The notes below the pieces were generated by a model. It searched no databases, was not told where the DNA came from, and saw nothing but the letters and a program-made list of their open reading frames with translations. 56,397 nt of DNA, taken from NCBI GenBank assembly GCA_050309775.1, contig JBNRMV010000009.1, forward strand, positions 1 through 56,397. The letters are read 5' to 3'. This DNA comes from DTU072 sp050309775. Lineage in GTDB: Bacteria; Bacillota; Clostridia; Christensenellales; DTU072. Numbering within the stretch: the stretch's first letter is position 1; each line of letters begins with the position of its first letter. Both the position numbers and the translations under genes were made by a program. Shown one piece after another: positions 17,707 to 26,208 of this stretch.

Positions 17707-19029
17707 ATGAGCAGAGTGCTTATTAAAGATATCGAAAATTATATCAATCAAAAAATCACAGTCAGCGGATGGGTTGAGACGTTGCGCGACCAAAAAAAGA
17801 TGCAATTTATTGTGTTGCGTGACCATACAGGCAAGCTGCAGCTCACCAACATGAAAGAGGATGACGAAAAATCCCGTCTTATCTCCGCTTGTTCTCTTGA
17901 AAGCTGCATCACCGTTTCGGGTGTTGTCGTTTCCGCCCCAAATGTAAAATTGGGACAAAAAGAATTGCTTATAGACGAAATCACCGTTGAGAGTTTTGCA
18001 GAGCCGTTACTTCCTCTTGCCGTTGCCGACAATACGGACGATGTCAGCATCGACCACAGAATGGACTGGAGATACCTTGACCTCCGCAAGCGCAACAGAC
18101 TGCTTATTTTCCAAGTTCAGACGACCGCCGAAATGGCTATGCGCGAATACTGGGTCAACAACGGCTATGTAGAACTGCATTCCCCGAAGCTCATGGGACA
18201 CGCCAGCGAATCGGGAAGCGAGCTTTTTTCACTTGAATACTTTGACCGCAAGGCATATTTGGCGCAATCGCCGCAATTTTACAAACAAATGGCTATGTCG
18301 GCAGGCTTTGACAAGGTCTTTGAGATTGGTTCCGTATTCAGAGCCGAACCCTCTTTCACCTCTCGTCACGCCACAGAATTTGTCAGCATAGATATGGAAA
18401 TCTCCTGGATAAAATCTCACCACGATGTCATGGACGAAGAAGAAGCGTGGATTAGATACTTTTTGCAAAAAGTCAAGGACAAGCACGGCGACGAAATCAA
18501 AGAGGTCTTTGGTCAGGAAATCGAAATCCCCGAATGCGCTTTCCCAAGAATACCGCTTGCCGAGGCTATCTCAATATTAAGCACCGAAATGGGGTATAAT
18601 GTTCCGCACAAACAAAAAGGCGACCTTGACCCCGAAGGCGAAAGGCTGATTTGCGAATACACCAAAAAGAAATACAACTGCGACTTTTGTTTCGTAACCG
18701 ATTATCCCATAGCCGCAAGACCTTTCTATCATATGCGCCATGAACATGACAACAACCTGACAAAGAGTTTTGATTTGCTTTGGAAAGGTCTGGAGCTTAC
18801 CACAGGCGCACAAAGAGAGCATAGGGTGGACATCTTGGAGAAACAAATTCTCGAAAAAGGTATGACGCTTCCTCCGATACAATTCTATATCGATTTCTTC
18901 AAGTACGGCGCGCCGCCCCACGGCGGACTGGGCTTTGGACTGTCCAGAATGCTGATGAAACTTTTCGGATTGCCCAGCATAAAGGAAGTTACCTATTTGT
19001 TCCGCGGACCAAACAGACTTACCCCGTAG
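17707..19029 (+). CDS. Aspartyl-tRNA synthetase, archaeal/eukaryotic type (AspRS2-like)
   Basis: 440 residues, class IIb synthetase charging tRNA with aspartate. An N-terminal OB anticodon-binding domain (SGWVETLRDQKKMQFIVLRD) is followed directly by the catalytic core: PKLMGHASESGSELF, AQSPQFYKQM, motif 2 around FRAEPSFTSRHATEF and motif 3 GLGFGLSRMLMKLFGL. It lacks the roughly 120-residue GAD insertion of the usual bacterial AspRS (about 590 residues), so it is the short archaeal type, which may be non-discriminating (also charging tRNA-Asn). ATG 17707 follows GAGGTGG; a strong terminator follows the gene. Specificity towards tRNA-Asn cannot be read here. Confidence 0.88.
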   Translation: MSRVLIKDIENYINQKITVSGWVETLRDQKKMQFIVLRDHTGKLQLTNMKEDDEKSRLISACSLESCITVSGVVVSAPNVKLGQKELLIDEITVESFAEPLLPLAVADNTDDVSIDHRMDWRYLDLRKRNRLLIFQVQTTAEMAMREYWVNNGYVELHSPKLMGHASESGSELFSLEYFDRKAYLAQSPQFYKQMAMSAGFDKVFEIGSVFRAEPSFTSRHATEFVSIDMEISWIKSHHDVMDEEEAWIRYFLQKVKDKHGDEIKEVFGQEIEIPECAFPRIPLAEAISILSTEMGYNVPHKQKGDLDPEGERLICEYTKKKYNCDFCFVTDYPIAARPFYHMRHEHDNNLTKSFDLLWKGLELTTGAQREHRVDILEKQILEKGMTLPPIQFYIDFFKYGAPPHGGLGFGLSRMLMKLFGLPSIKEVTYLFRGPNRLTP

Positions 19030-19054
19030 TAATGCTGATTACTTTTATATACCC

Positions 19055-19083
19055 AAAAGGCGCTTTAATCGGCGCCTTTTTGT
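19055..19083 (+). terminator. Intrinsic terminator after AspRS gene
   Basis: Perfect 9-bp stem AAAAGGCGC / GCGCCTTTT (19055-19063 with 19072-19080), 8-base loop, T-run to 19081. It lies 25 bases after the stop. Confidence 0.85.
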
Positions 19084-19248
19084 GTGTAATCTTATTGCTG
19101 AATTTCTTTATGTTGCATAAATGCCGCCGAATAAGAAAATAGCGCAAAATTTTGTTTATGCCGGCACTAAAAAATGACGTTACTCTTTCAAATAAGCAAA
19201 ACCGTGACAAACAATTGCGTTTGTACGCTTAGTTATTCTCTCAAGCAA

Positions 19249-19277
19249 TTGCATTCTTTTGAGGATTATTGTAAACT
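19249..19277 (+). promoter_or_regulatory. Probable promoter of serS
   Basis: TTGCAT (19249-19254), 17-base spacer and TAAACT (19272-19277) about 35 bases before the start. Both boxes match 4 of 6 consensus bases. A 7-bp inverted repeat (CAATTGC 19212-19218, GCAATTG 19245-19251) overlaps the -35. No T-box is visible, although serS genes in this phylum often have one. Confidence 0.4.
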
Positions 19278-19311
19278 ATTAAGAAGGATACAATAATGAA
19301 AAGAGGTGCAT

Positions 19312-20574
19312 ATGTTAGATTTGCGTTTTGTTGCCGATAATATCGACCTGGTCCAAAAAAAGTTAACCGCAAGGAACAGTTCCCTTGACCTTTCGGAGGT
19401 TGCTGAACTTTCCGCAGAGAGAAGAAAAACAATTCAACAGGTGGAGGCGCTTAAGGCGGAAAAAAATCAAGTCTCGGCGCAGATTGCCGTACTGAAAAGA
19501 AACAAGCAGAACGCTGATGAGCTTATTGAAAAAATGCGCGCGCAGGGTGAAAGCATAAAGGAGCTGGATACTTTGCTTGCCGACATAGAAGAAAAATTGA
19601 CGGAATACATGTACACAATCCCCAACCTGATTGACGACAGCGTGCCGATAGGAAAAGACAGCGAGGACAATGTAGAAGTACGGCGCCATCTGTCTCCGCG
19701 GCAATTTGATTTTGAGCCAAAGGCGCATTGGGATATCGGAGAAAATTTGGGGTTGCTGAATTTTCAGCAAGCCGCAAAAATAACAGGCGCCAGATTTACC
19801 GTATACCATGGATTGGGCGCCAGGCTTGAAAGAGCCGTCACCAATTTTATGCTGGACACCCATACCTCTCGCGGCTACAATGAGGTTTTTCCTCCGTTTA
19901 TGGTCAACCGCGACAGCATGGTGGGTACAGGTCAGCTGCCAAAGTTTGAAGAAGATATGTATGCTGTGGCGGGTACCGATTATTTTCTTGTTCCTACTGC
20001 CGAAGTGCCGGTAACAAATCTTCACCGCGCCGACATTCTTGCCGAAAAGGACCTGACCATAAAATATTGCGCATATACCGCTTGCTTCAGAGCAGAGGCA
20101 GGCAGCGCAGGCAGGGATACAAGAGGGCTTATCCGTCAGCATCAGTTTAACAAGGTGGAACTGGTGAAGTTTGCTTACCCCGACAACAGTTTTGACGAAC
20201 TGGAGAGCTTGACAAATGATGCGGAAGAGATTTTGAAAAGACTGGCTCTGCCGTACAGAGTTGTTTGCCTTTGTTCGGGCGATGTCGGCTTTTCGTCGGC
20301 AAAGACCTATGACCTTGAAGTATACATGCCGTCTTACGGTAAATATGTAGAGATTTCTTCCTGTTCAAACTTTGTGGACTTCCAGGCCAGGCGAGCCAAC
20401 ATAAGGTTCAAGGACAAAAACGGCAAAATCCGCTTTGCGCATACCTTGAACGGCAGCGGACTTGCCGTGGGAAGAACGGTTGCCGCAATACTTGAGAATT
20501 ATCAAAATGCCGACGGCAGCGTAACCGTACCCGAAGCATTACAAAAATATATGGGAACTGACCTAATAAAATAG
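19312..20574 (+). CDS. serS: Seryl-tRNA synthetase
   Basis: 420 residues, the usual bacterial length. The N-terminal coiled coil (about 25-105, rich in Lys/Glu with RRKTIQQVEALKAEKNQ) grips the long variable arm of tRNA-Ser. The class II core shows motif 2 as FRAEAGSAGRDTRGLIRQHQ and motif 3 as LNGSGLAVGRTVAAILENYQ. Cytoplasmic enzyme attaching serine to tRNA-Ser (and tRNA-Sec where present). ATG 19312 is preferred; the in-frame GTG at 19306 is part of the AGAGGTG ribosome site. A small membrane-protein gene begins 8 bases after the stop. Confidence 0.97.
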   Translation: MLDLRFVADNIDLVQKKLTARNSSLDLSEVAELSAERRKTIQQVEALKAEKNQVSAQIAVLKRNKQNADELIEKMRAQGESIKELDTLLADIEEKLTEYMYTIPNLIDDSVPIGKDSEDNVEVRRHLSPRQFDFEPKAHWDIGENLGLLNFQQAAKITGARFTVYHGLGARLERAVTNFMLDTHTSRGYNEVFPPFMVNRDSMVGTGQLPKFEEDMYAVAGTDYFLVPTAEVPVTNLHRADILAEKDLTIKYCAYTACFRAEAGSAGRDTRGLIRQHQFNKVELVKFAYPDNSFDELESLTNDAEEILKRLALPYRVVCLCSGDVGFSSAKTYDLEVYMPSYGKYVEISSCSNFVDFQARRANIRFKDKNGKIRFAHTLNGSGLAVGRTVAAILENYQNADGSVTVPEALQKYMGTDLIK

Positions 20575-20582
20575 GAGCACCA

Positions 20583-21128
20583 TTGGAAAAGAAAAAAGAC
20601 GGCTGTGTGACAGGGCTGGCGCTTGGCTCGGTGTTGAGATTCATCGTATCGGCGCTGGAACTCATACTAAGAATCCTAATAAACCTTTTGATTTTTTTCG
20701 GGCTTTGGCTGCCGCTTGTCTATGCGCTTTTTGGACTGGCGCTGTACTTGGCATTGGGATTCAATCCACTGGATTGGAATCTGGAAGGTCAGTTGTATAT
20801 TTCCGGGTTTGCCACTTGTGTGCTTTGCAGCCTTATCATTACGGTAAGGAATCTGATAGTCAAGCCTGCCAAACAAGTTTTTGACGGGTTCAAGACGCCG
20901 CTTTGGAAAAGGGCAAAGGATAAAAATATCGAACTGGTGGAAATAACCAAAAGCAAAGCCACCGTTAAGCAACCAAAAAAGAAGTCAGAAAAGGAAGAAA
21001 AGCCAAGCATTTATTATTCGGCAATTGAGCCGGATACCCTGATTCACGAATATTCCGACCGCTTTGAGATTTACAAAATTGAGGACAACAAAGCGCGACT
21101 GGAAACTGTGGAGTACAAGTATGAATAA
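20583..21128 (+). CDS. Two-TM membrane protein with basic/acidic cytoplasmic tail, unknown
   Basis: 181 residues starting at TTG 20583, supported by GGAG at the right spacing and the tight junction with serS. Two or three hydrophobic segments (about 15-55 and 70-92) precede a highly charged tail containing KQPKKKSEKEEKP and ending ARLETVEYKYE. I do not recognise a family. Its stop overlaps the start of the DUF1624-like gene by 8 bases, so the two are translationally coupled and probably work together. Confidence 0.7.
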   Translation: MEKKKDGCVTGLALGSVLRFIVSALELILRILINLLIFFGLWLPLVYALFGLALYLALGFNPLDWNLEGQLYISGFATCVLCSLIITVRNLIVKPAKQVFDGFKTPLWKRAKDKNIELVEITKSKATVKQPKKKSEKEEKPSIYYSAIEPDTLIHEYSDRFEIYKIEDNKARLETVEYKYE

Positions 21129-22008
21129 GCCGCCAAAAGTAAAAAAGCCGAGAATCTGGGAAGTTGATTTCTTTCGTGGTTTTGCCATAATAATGGTGGT
21201 TTGGGACCACCTTATGGTGGATTTTACTATGTTCCGTTCCCTTTGGATTTCTACCGGCGTTGACTGGCTGTCTGCGCTGGGCGCCTTTGGGAGCGATTAT
21301 ATGGGCTCAACATTGCGCCTTTTCTGGCGCCCGGTTTTTTTGTTTATTTTCTTTTTTGCTTCGGGATTGTCGACGGCTTTTTCAAAAAACAACCTGTTCC
21401 GCGGACTAAAACTGGCAGCCGTATCCATAGGCGTGTCGGTGGTCACTTATCTTATCCAAAAATATACCGGGGAGCAACTTTTTATTTTGTTCGGAGTGCT
21501 GCATTGCATTGCGGCAATTATTCTCATATACACCGCCGTTTCATTTGTCATTGACGGCGCTACGCGGCTGATATATTTCTTGTCAAAAAAAGAATATTCA
21601 AAACGGGTGGCAAGTCTGGTGACGGGGCTTGTTTGTTTGGCTCTCAGCTTTGTGTTCATATGGATACACAACAAATACAATACCAGTCTTTATGCCACGG
21701 ATTTTCAAAGTGCATATATAAGAACCGACAAAGAATGGCTTGGGCTGTTCTTTAATGTGTACAGTTGGGCAACGGCAGATTATTTCCCGCTGTTCCCTTT
21801 TATATCATTCTTTTTCTTCGGCGCCGGGCTGGCTCCGGTTTTGTATCCCAAAAGAAAATCGCTTATGCCCTCCCTTGACGGCAAATGGCACTTGCCTTTC
21901 ACAACGGCAGGCAGGTATTCGTTAATCATTTATTTGGCACTGCAAGTTATATTATTTTTACTCATAGCCTTGGTGACATATTTTGCCGCCGGGGTATTTA
22001 TCTTTTAA
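21121..22008 (+). CDS. DUF1624 / HGSNAT-like membrane acyltransferase
   Basis: 295 residues from ATG 21121, inside the end of the previous gene. The N-terminal signature WEVDFFRGFAIIMVVWDHLM matches the heparan-alpha-glucosaminide N-acetyltransferase catalytic domain (DUF1624/YeiB-like), where a membrane-embedded His (here in WDHLMVD) is implicated in acetyl transfer. About seven or eight membrane segments follow. Family members acylate glycans or are uncharacterised; substrate here is unknown. The next gene, a GPH sugar symporter, starts 16 bases downstream, suggesting a carbohydrate-related operon. Confidence 0.75.
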   Translation: MNKPPKVKKPRIWEVDFFRGFAIIMVVWDHLMVDFTMFRSLWISTGVDWLSALGAFGSDYMGSTLRLFWRPVFLFIFFFASGLSTAFSKNNLFRGLKLAAVSIGVSVVTYLIQKYTGEQLFILFGVLHCIAAIILIYTAVSFVIDGATRLIYFLSKKEYSKRVASLVTGLVCLALSFVFIWIHNKYNTSLYATDFQSAYIRTDKEWLGLFFNVYSWATADYFPLFPFISFFFFGAGLAPVLYPKRKSLMPSLDGKWHLPFTTAGRYSLIIYLALQVILFLLIALVTYFAAGVFIF

Positions 22009-22024
22009 TTAAAAGGAATTACAA

Positions 22025-23506
22025 ATGAAAAAAAAGAAGCTGGTTTCTATGCTTACATACGGCGCCGCCGACATGTTGGGCGGCGGTGTCGGACAAGTGC
22101 TGTCACTTTACTATCTGACCTTTTTAACTTTTGTTATGGGCTTACCGCCTGCGCTTGCCGGGCTTGCCATCGCCATAGCAAAGATTTGGGACGGAATCAG
22201 CGACCCTATGATGGGCATAATCGTGGATCGCACAAAAACACGCTGGGGCGCTTGCCGTCCGTACTTTCTTATCGCAGCGTTGCCGGTTTTTGTTACATAC
22301 TTCATGCTCTGGTATGGGTGGGGCATAAACTCCACATGGGGGAAATTCGCATATTTCACAACGGCATATGTGCTTTTTAATACGGCATATACCATTGCCA
22401 TGGTGCCGTACGAGGCGCTGTTGCCCCGAATGATAGACAGCTACAAGGAGCGTACGGATTTTTCTTCGCTGCGCATGGTTTTTTCCGGAATTGCTTGCGT
22501 GGCAACCACATACATATATGAGGCGATTATTCCTATCACACAAGACAAACCTCTTTCGGCGGCTTTTCAACCCAATTTCGTAATTCTGGGACTGGTGTTG
22601 GCAGCTTTTTTTGCGCTGCCGCTGTTGGTTACCTTTTTTGGCACAAAAGAAAACCCACGCTTGGCACTAAACGAAAAAATGACGCTTCGGCAAGTTTTTC
22701 GCAATTACAAAGAGGTCCTTTCAAATTCCACCTACCGCAAATACTATATTCTCAACCTTTCGGGCGCCTTTGTTTCAAGCGCCATATTGTCCTCGCTTGT
22801 CATCTTTATATACCTGATGTTCGGCAACATAGAAAGTTTCTTTCTTGGCTTTACGCTGGTATTTGTTGTGGTCAATCTGAAAGGCGCCATTGAGATTGGC
22901 TTTTTCCCCATAAATGTCATTCTGATGAAAAAGTATAACAAGCACCGCCCTTACCTTGTCGACCTGCCGCTGATTGCTGTCGGCGCCTTTATCCTGCTGT
23001 TTGTCACCCCGTCAACGCCCGTTTGGCTAATGCTAATTGCCATTTCGCTAATCGGAGCAGGAGTTTCTTGTTTGGGATTTGTGCCGATGACATTGTTGCC
23101 CGACCTTACCGATGTAGATGAAATGACTTTTGGCAAAAGGCGTGAAGGTATGAATTCTGGCTTGACTACCATGGGCAAGAAAATAGTCAGCGGTATATCC
23201 CTCGCTTCCTTTGGGTTTATTCTTCAGCTGTTCGGATTGGAAACAGACAAGGCGTCGCCGGCATTTGCCACAGCGTCTTCAATGGCGGCAGTAAAAATTA
23301 TGCTTTGCGGCATTCCGATTGTATTTTGTGTGGCAATGATAATTATTTCAAAGAGTTATGCGCTTGACGAAAAAGCACATAACACCATTAAGGCTCTGTT
23401 AAATAAAAAGGCTCAAAGCGGCAAACTGGAGCTGACGGACGAAGAAATTGCCATTTGCGAAAAAGTAAGCGGCAAAGCGGCGTCGGAACTTTGGATAACA
23501 AAATAA
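22025..23506 (+). CDS. GPH-family sugar:cation symporter
   Basis: 493 residues with about twelve membrane segments. The signature AKIWDGISDPMMG followed by IVDRTKTRWGACRPYFL is diagnostic of the glycoside-pentoside-hexuronide:cation symporter family (MelB/XynP/UidB-like), which import glycosides with Na+ or H+. The C-terminal cytoplasmic tail (about 450-493) is polar and helical. AAAGGA precedes the ATG. It is last in the serS-led gene run; its stop abuts that of the convergent LRR lipoprotein gene with no intervening base. Confidence 0.92.
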   Translation: MKKKKLVSMLTYGAADMLGGGVGQVLSLYYLTFLTFVMGLPPALAGLAIAIAKIWDGISDPMMGIIVDRTKTRWGACRPYFLIAALPVFVTYFMLWYGWGINSTWGKFAYFTTAYVLFNTAYTIAMVPYEALLPRMIDSYKERTDFSSLRMVFSGIACVATTYIYEAIIPITQDKPLSAAFQPNFVILGLVLAAFFALPLLVTFFGTKENPRLALNEKMTLRQVFRNYKEVLSNSTYRKYYILNLSGAFVSSAILSSLVIFIYLMFGNIESFFLGFTLVFVVVNLKGAIEIGFFPINVILMKKYNKHRPYLVDLPLIAVGAFILLFVTPSTPVWLMLIAISLIGAGVSCLGFVPMTLLPDLTDVDEMTFGKRREGMNSGLTTMGKKIVSGISLASFGFILQLFGLETDKASPAFATASSMAAVKIMLCGIPIVFCVAMIIISKSYALDEKAHNTIKALLNKKAQSGKLELTDEEIAICEKVSGKAASELWITK

Positions 23507-24835
23507 TTATCTTTCGTGAAATTCTTTTATAGAATTCTCAAAATCTTTCCAAGCGTCTTTGTATTGCTTAGATTTGTTGTCCGGCACATATAAAGTAAGT
23601 TCGGAAAGCTGCATGAATGAAGTGCTTTTTATGCTTGGCGGTTGGGGGCTGTGCAGCACAATTGTTGTGATTTTGTAGCTGCCAAAAGCCTCCTCTCCAA
23701 TCTTATTCAGCGTTGAAGGCAAAGAAATTTCCACCAAGTTATGTGCGCCGTAAAAAGCAAATTCGGCTATTTCTATAATGCCTTCGGACAGCGAAAAATA
23801 TTGACTGTCTTTTGCCGCGGCATACGCAATAAATGTATCGCCGGACTTATTGTATAAGTTCCCGTCAATGTCCTGATAATTCGCATTCGTGGGAGAAACC
23901 GTGATTTGCGTAAGATATATACAGTTTTGGAAAGGGCTGTCGCCTATTTTTGTTATTGTGTCGCCAATGAATATTTCTTCAAGGGCGCTGTTCATAAAAG
24001 CGCGGTCACCGACTTCTTGAACGCCTTCCGAAAGCGTCAGCGTCTTTATTTGGGAATACGCAAAAGCGTCAGCGTATATTTTTTTGGCTGTCGTTTCAAA
24101 GGTATCGCCTTCTTTCCCGGAGGGATAGGCATACAAAGTCTGCCCATCGTCCTGATACAAAATGCCAGCTAAAGCCGAAAATACGGAATTTGTTTCGGCA
24201 ACCTCAAAGGACAAAATGGTGGAGCCGACAAAAGCCAATTCGCCTATTTTTTTGAGCGTTGAGGGCAGGGATAGGTTGTTTATGGAATAGCATTTGTAAA
24301 AGACATAGTCCCTGATTTCCTCGACGCCCTCGGGCAAAGCATAGTCCCTCGCGCCGCCGCCCATGCTGAAAGCCAGCAGCCTTTTTTGCGCCTTGTCATA
24401 TAAGTTGCCGTCAAGACTGGAAAAAACCGTATTGTCTTTTGAGACTTCTATTTCATTCAGCGCGCTGCATTCCGAAAAAATATTGTCGCCTATTGTTGTC
24501 ACGCTTGCCGGAATGTAAATGTAATAAAGCCCTCTTGCGGCAGCAAAAGCATTGCTGCCGATGGTCTTTATGCCCTCTGAGATTATTACTTTGCTGACAT
24601 TGCTGTTGACAAATGCGCTTTCGGCTATTGAAGTAACTTTCTTGCCGTTGTAGGCGGCAGGAACGGTAATTTCGGTTTTTCCTTGATAGCCCGTAACGGC
24701 ATATTCATCGCCCTGCAATGCAAAACTGAAACCCTCAGTGTCGTCCGTCTGCTCTTTTTCTTTGCAGCCGCTCAAAATACCGCAACAAAGAGCCAGCATA
24801 ATAATGAAAATAACTGTAACAAACCTTTTTGCCAT
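23507..24835 (-). CDS. BspA-type leucine-rich-repeat lipoprotein
   Basis: 442 residues with a signal peptide and lipobox LSGC (Cys24). From about residue 50 there are ten or so LRR_5/BspA repeats of about 23 residues with the pattern IxIPxxVTxIGxxAFxxCxxLxxI, e.g. IPASVTTIGDNIF and LPSTLKKIGELAF. Some repeats are interrupted by NSVFSxLxGxLYxKxxxxLxAY units, typical of this family. Such surface proteins bind host proteins, glycans or other cells; the ligand is unknown. AAGGTGAAGA precedes the ATG and a good promoter lies upstream. A second protein of this type lies at 48.9-50.4 kb. Confidence 0.9.
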   Translation of the reverse strand: MAKRFVTVIFIIMLALCCGILSGCKEKEQTDDTEGFSFALQGDEYAVTGYQGKTEITVPAAYNGKKVTSIAESAFVNSNVSKVIISEGIKTIGSNAFAAARGLYYIYIPASVTTIGDNIFSECSALNEIEVSKDNTVFSSLDGNLYDKAQKRLLAFSMGGGARDYALPEGVEEIRDYVFYKCYSINNLSLPSTLKKIGELAFVGSTILSFEVAETNSVFSALAGILYQDDGQTLYAYPSGKEGDTFETTAKKIYADAFAYSQIKTLTLSEGVQEVGDRAFMNSALEEIFIGDTITKIGDSPFQNCIYLTQITVSPTNANYQDIDGNLYNKSGDTFIAYAAAKDSQYFSLSEGIIEIAEFAFYGAHNLVEISLPSTLNKIGEEAFGSYKITTIVLHSPQPPSIKSTSFMQLSELTLYVPDNKSKQYKDAWKDFENSIKEFHER

Positions 24836-24863
24836 TCTTCACCTTTGTGTAGTATTCCACTAA

Positions 24864-24892
24864 ATTTTATATCAATTATTACATTTCGTCAA
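24864..24892 (-). promoter_or_regulatory. Promoter of first LRR lipoprotein
   Basis: Minus strand: TTGACG (complement of 24887-24892), 17-base spacer, TAAAAT (complement of 24864-24869), about 30 bases before the ATG. Confidence 0.65.
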
Positions 24893-24952
24893 CATAAAGA
24901 AGCGTAAATACTTCCGTTGCTGTCTTTTTATAGGGATACAAAACTTTTTTCA

Positions 24953-24986
24953 TAAAAAAGGCTGTCGCGACAAATTCGGACAGCCT
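24953..24986 (-). terminator. Terminator of rpsF-ssb-rpsR operon
   Basis: Perfect 8-bp stem AGGCTGTC / GACAGCCT (24959-24966 with 24979-24986) with a 12-base loop; on the minus strand it ends in a run of T (24953-24958). It lies about 30 bases after the rpsR stop. Confidence 0.85.
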
Positions 24987-25014
24987 GATTGCTTGTAGGT
25001 TTTTTGTTGCTATA

Positions 25015-25311
25015 TTATTCGCCTTTGAAGGGGAGCAACGCCATTATTCTGGCTCTTTTTATTGCCTGAGCAAGCATGCGCTGATGCTTTACGCATACGC
25101 CGCTGGTTCTTCTGGGAATAATTTTGCCATTTTCGGCTACATATCTTGTCCTTCTTTCGCCGCTTTTGTCAAAGTTCTTTTCTCCTGATTTCTCTATTTC
25201 TTTGACCAGACCGATATAATCTATTTCTTCGACTTTGTTGACGCAATATGCGCAGACCTTTCTTCTGGGAACACGCCTATAAACACGACTGTCTCTGTTG
25301 TCCTTAATCAT
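25015..25311 (-). CDS. rpsR: 30S ribosomal protein S18, zinc-binding form
   Basis: 98 residues. The conserved KVCAYC segment and the later SGVCVKHQR give a CxxC...C..H zinc-ribbon pattern, the C+ form of S18. IIPRRTSGVCVKHQRMLAQAIKRARIMALLP is reported here by its key motifs RRTSG, QRMLAQAIKRAR and LLPF, all diagnostic. The protein is longer than usual (about 70-80), mostly from an insertion around residues 40-55 (KSGEKNFDKSGERRTRY). Last gene of the S6-SSB-S18 operon; S18 binds S6 on the 30S platform. Confidence 0.95.
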   Translation of the reverse strand: MIKDNRDSRVYRRVPRRKVCAYCVNKVEEIDYIGLVKEIEKSGEKNFDKSGERRTRYVAENGKIIPRRTSGVCVKHQRMLAQAIKRARIMALLPFKGE

Positions 25312-25332
25312 ATTCTTATTCTCCTTAATTTT

Positions 25333-25761
25333 TTAGAACGGAAGCTCAGCGTCCTCTATGGGCTTGAGCTCGGGGGCTTTGCCGGTTCTGCTTCTTGCGG
25401 CAGAAACCTCGGGCAGCTCTTCGGTAGCGTCCTCTATGAAATCTCCCTTTGAGCTGAGAAATTGTACCTCGTCGGCAACTATTTCGGTGATATATCTCTT
25501 GCTGCCGTCGCTGGCCTCATAACTGCGGGTTTGGATGGAGCCGCAAATGCCCACTTTGCTGCCTTTGCGCAAATATCTGCCGCAATTCTCCGCTTGACCT
25601 CTCCAGCAAATTATTGGGAAGAAATCTGTTTCTCTGGTGCCGTCAGTGTTGTTGTAACGGCGAGAAACGGCAACGGTAAATTTGCACAGACTTATGTTGT
25701 TGGCTGTGGTGGTAAGCTCCGGGTCCCTTGTTAAATTGCCAATCAAAAATGCTTTATTCAT
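25333..25761 (-). CDS. ssb: Single-stranded DNA-binding protein
   Basis: 142 residues. The N-terminal OB fold starts MNKAFLIGNLTRDPEL and includes FFPIICWRGQAENCGRYL and KGSKVGICGSIQTRSY. A short acidic linker leads to the conserved C-terminal tip IEDAELPF, which recruits DNA repair and replication partners. Located between rpsF and rpsR, the classic arrangement in this phylum. Confidence 0.97.
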   Translation of the reverse strand: MNKAFLIGNLTRDPELTTTANNISLCKFTVAVSRRYNNTDGTRETDFFPIICWRGQAENCGRYLRKGSKVGICGSIQTRSYEASDGSKRYITEIVADEVQFLSSKGDFIEDATEELPEVSAARSRTGKAPELKPIEDAELPF

Positions 25762-25774
25762 AACAATAAGCTCC

Positions 25775-26056
25775 TTATATCTTGGTTATCATCTGACGAA
25801 CTATATTTTCATTGATTTTCATCTGACGATCAAGTTCAGCGGGAACATCGGCGCCGGCAGTTATTTTCATCAGAACATAGTAGCCTTCTTTCTTGTAGTT
25901 TATGGGATAAGCGTATTTTTTCGCGCCCCATTTTTCTACAGAGTTGACTTCTCCGCCCAATGAAACAACCAGCTCTGAAAACTTTTCAACGAGTTCTTGC
26001 TTTTTTTCGTCGGTTGAATCAATGTCAATAATGAATAGTACTTGATACTTGTTCAT
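25775..26056 (-). CDS. rpsF: 30S ribosomal protein S6
   Basis: 93 residues with the S6 signatures YQVLFIIDID, VEKWGAKKYAYPI and a C-terminal strand followed by MKINENIVRQMITKI. S6 pairs with S18 on the small subunit. A near-perfect ribosome site (AAAGGAGGT) precedes the ATG. First gene of the operon, with its own strong promoter and a structured leader that may be the S6:S18 autoregulatory element. Confidence 0.96.
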   Translation of the reverse strand: MNKYQVLFIIDIDSTDEKKQELVEKFSELVVSLGGEVNSVEKWGAKKYAYPINYKKEGYYVLMKITAGADVPAELDRQMKINENIVRQMITKI

Positions 26057-26083
26057 TGCGTTTACCTCCTTTTGGTCGATTTG

Positions 26084-26108
26084 TACGGCTCTTTTTGGTT
26101 AAAAGAGC
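26084..26108 (-). promoter_or_regulatory. Leader hairpin of rpsF mRNA, possible S6:S18 autoregulatory element
   Basis: The leader folds an 8-bp hairpin (GCTCTTTT / AAAAGAGC, complement of 26088-26108) followed on its 3' side by CCGTA. A short outer pairing TTG/CAA would leave CCGTA as a bulge, as in the published S6:S18-binding rpsF leader, where a CCG bulge is the key feature. The outer stem is short, so the match is tentative. Confidence 0.4.
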
Positions 26109-26145
26109 AAGGATTCGCAGTTTATTTACTGCAAAATGTTTTCTT

Positions 26146-26174
26146 ATTATAAGCTATTAAAGAAATAATGTAAA
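26146..26174 (-). promoter_or_regulatory. Promoter of rpsF-ssb-rpsR operon
   Basis: Minus strand: TTTACA (complement of 26169-26174), 17-base spacer and TATAAT (complement of 26146-26151), giving an mRNA leader of about 80 bases. Confidence 0.75.
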
Positions 26175-26208
26175 GGGATTTTTGCACTTTGTTTTTGCGT
26201 CGAAATCT

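Noticed and set aside
19083..19311. T-box riboswitch upstream of serS
   Set aside because: The conserved T-box antiterminator sequence and a serine specifier stem are not visible; only a promoter and a 7-bp inverted repeat were found.
19363..20142. 259-codon minus-strand frame
   Set aside because: Antisense shadow of serS; composition follows the serS codons and no domain is recognisable.
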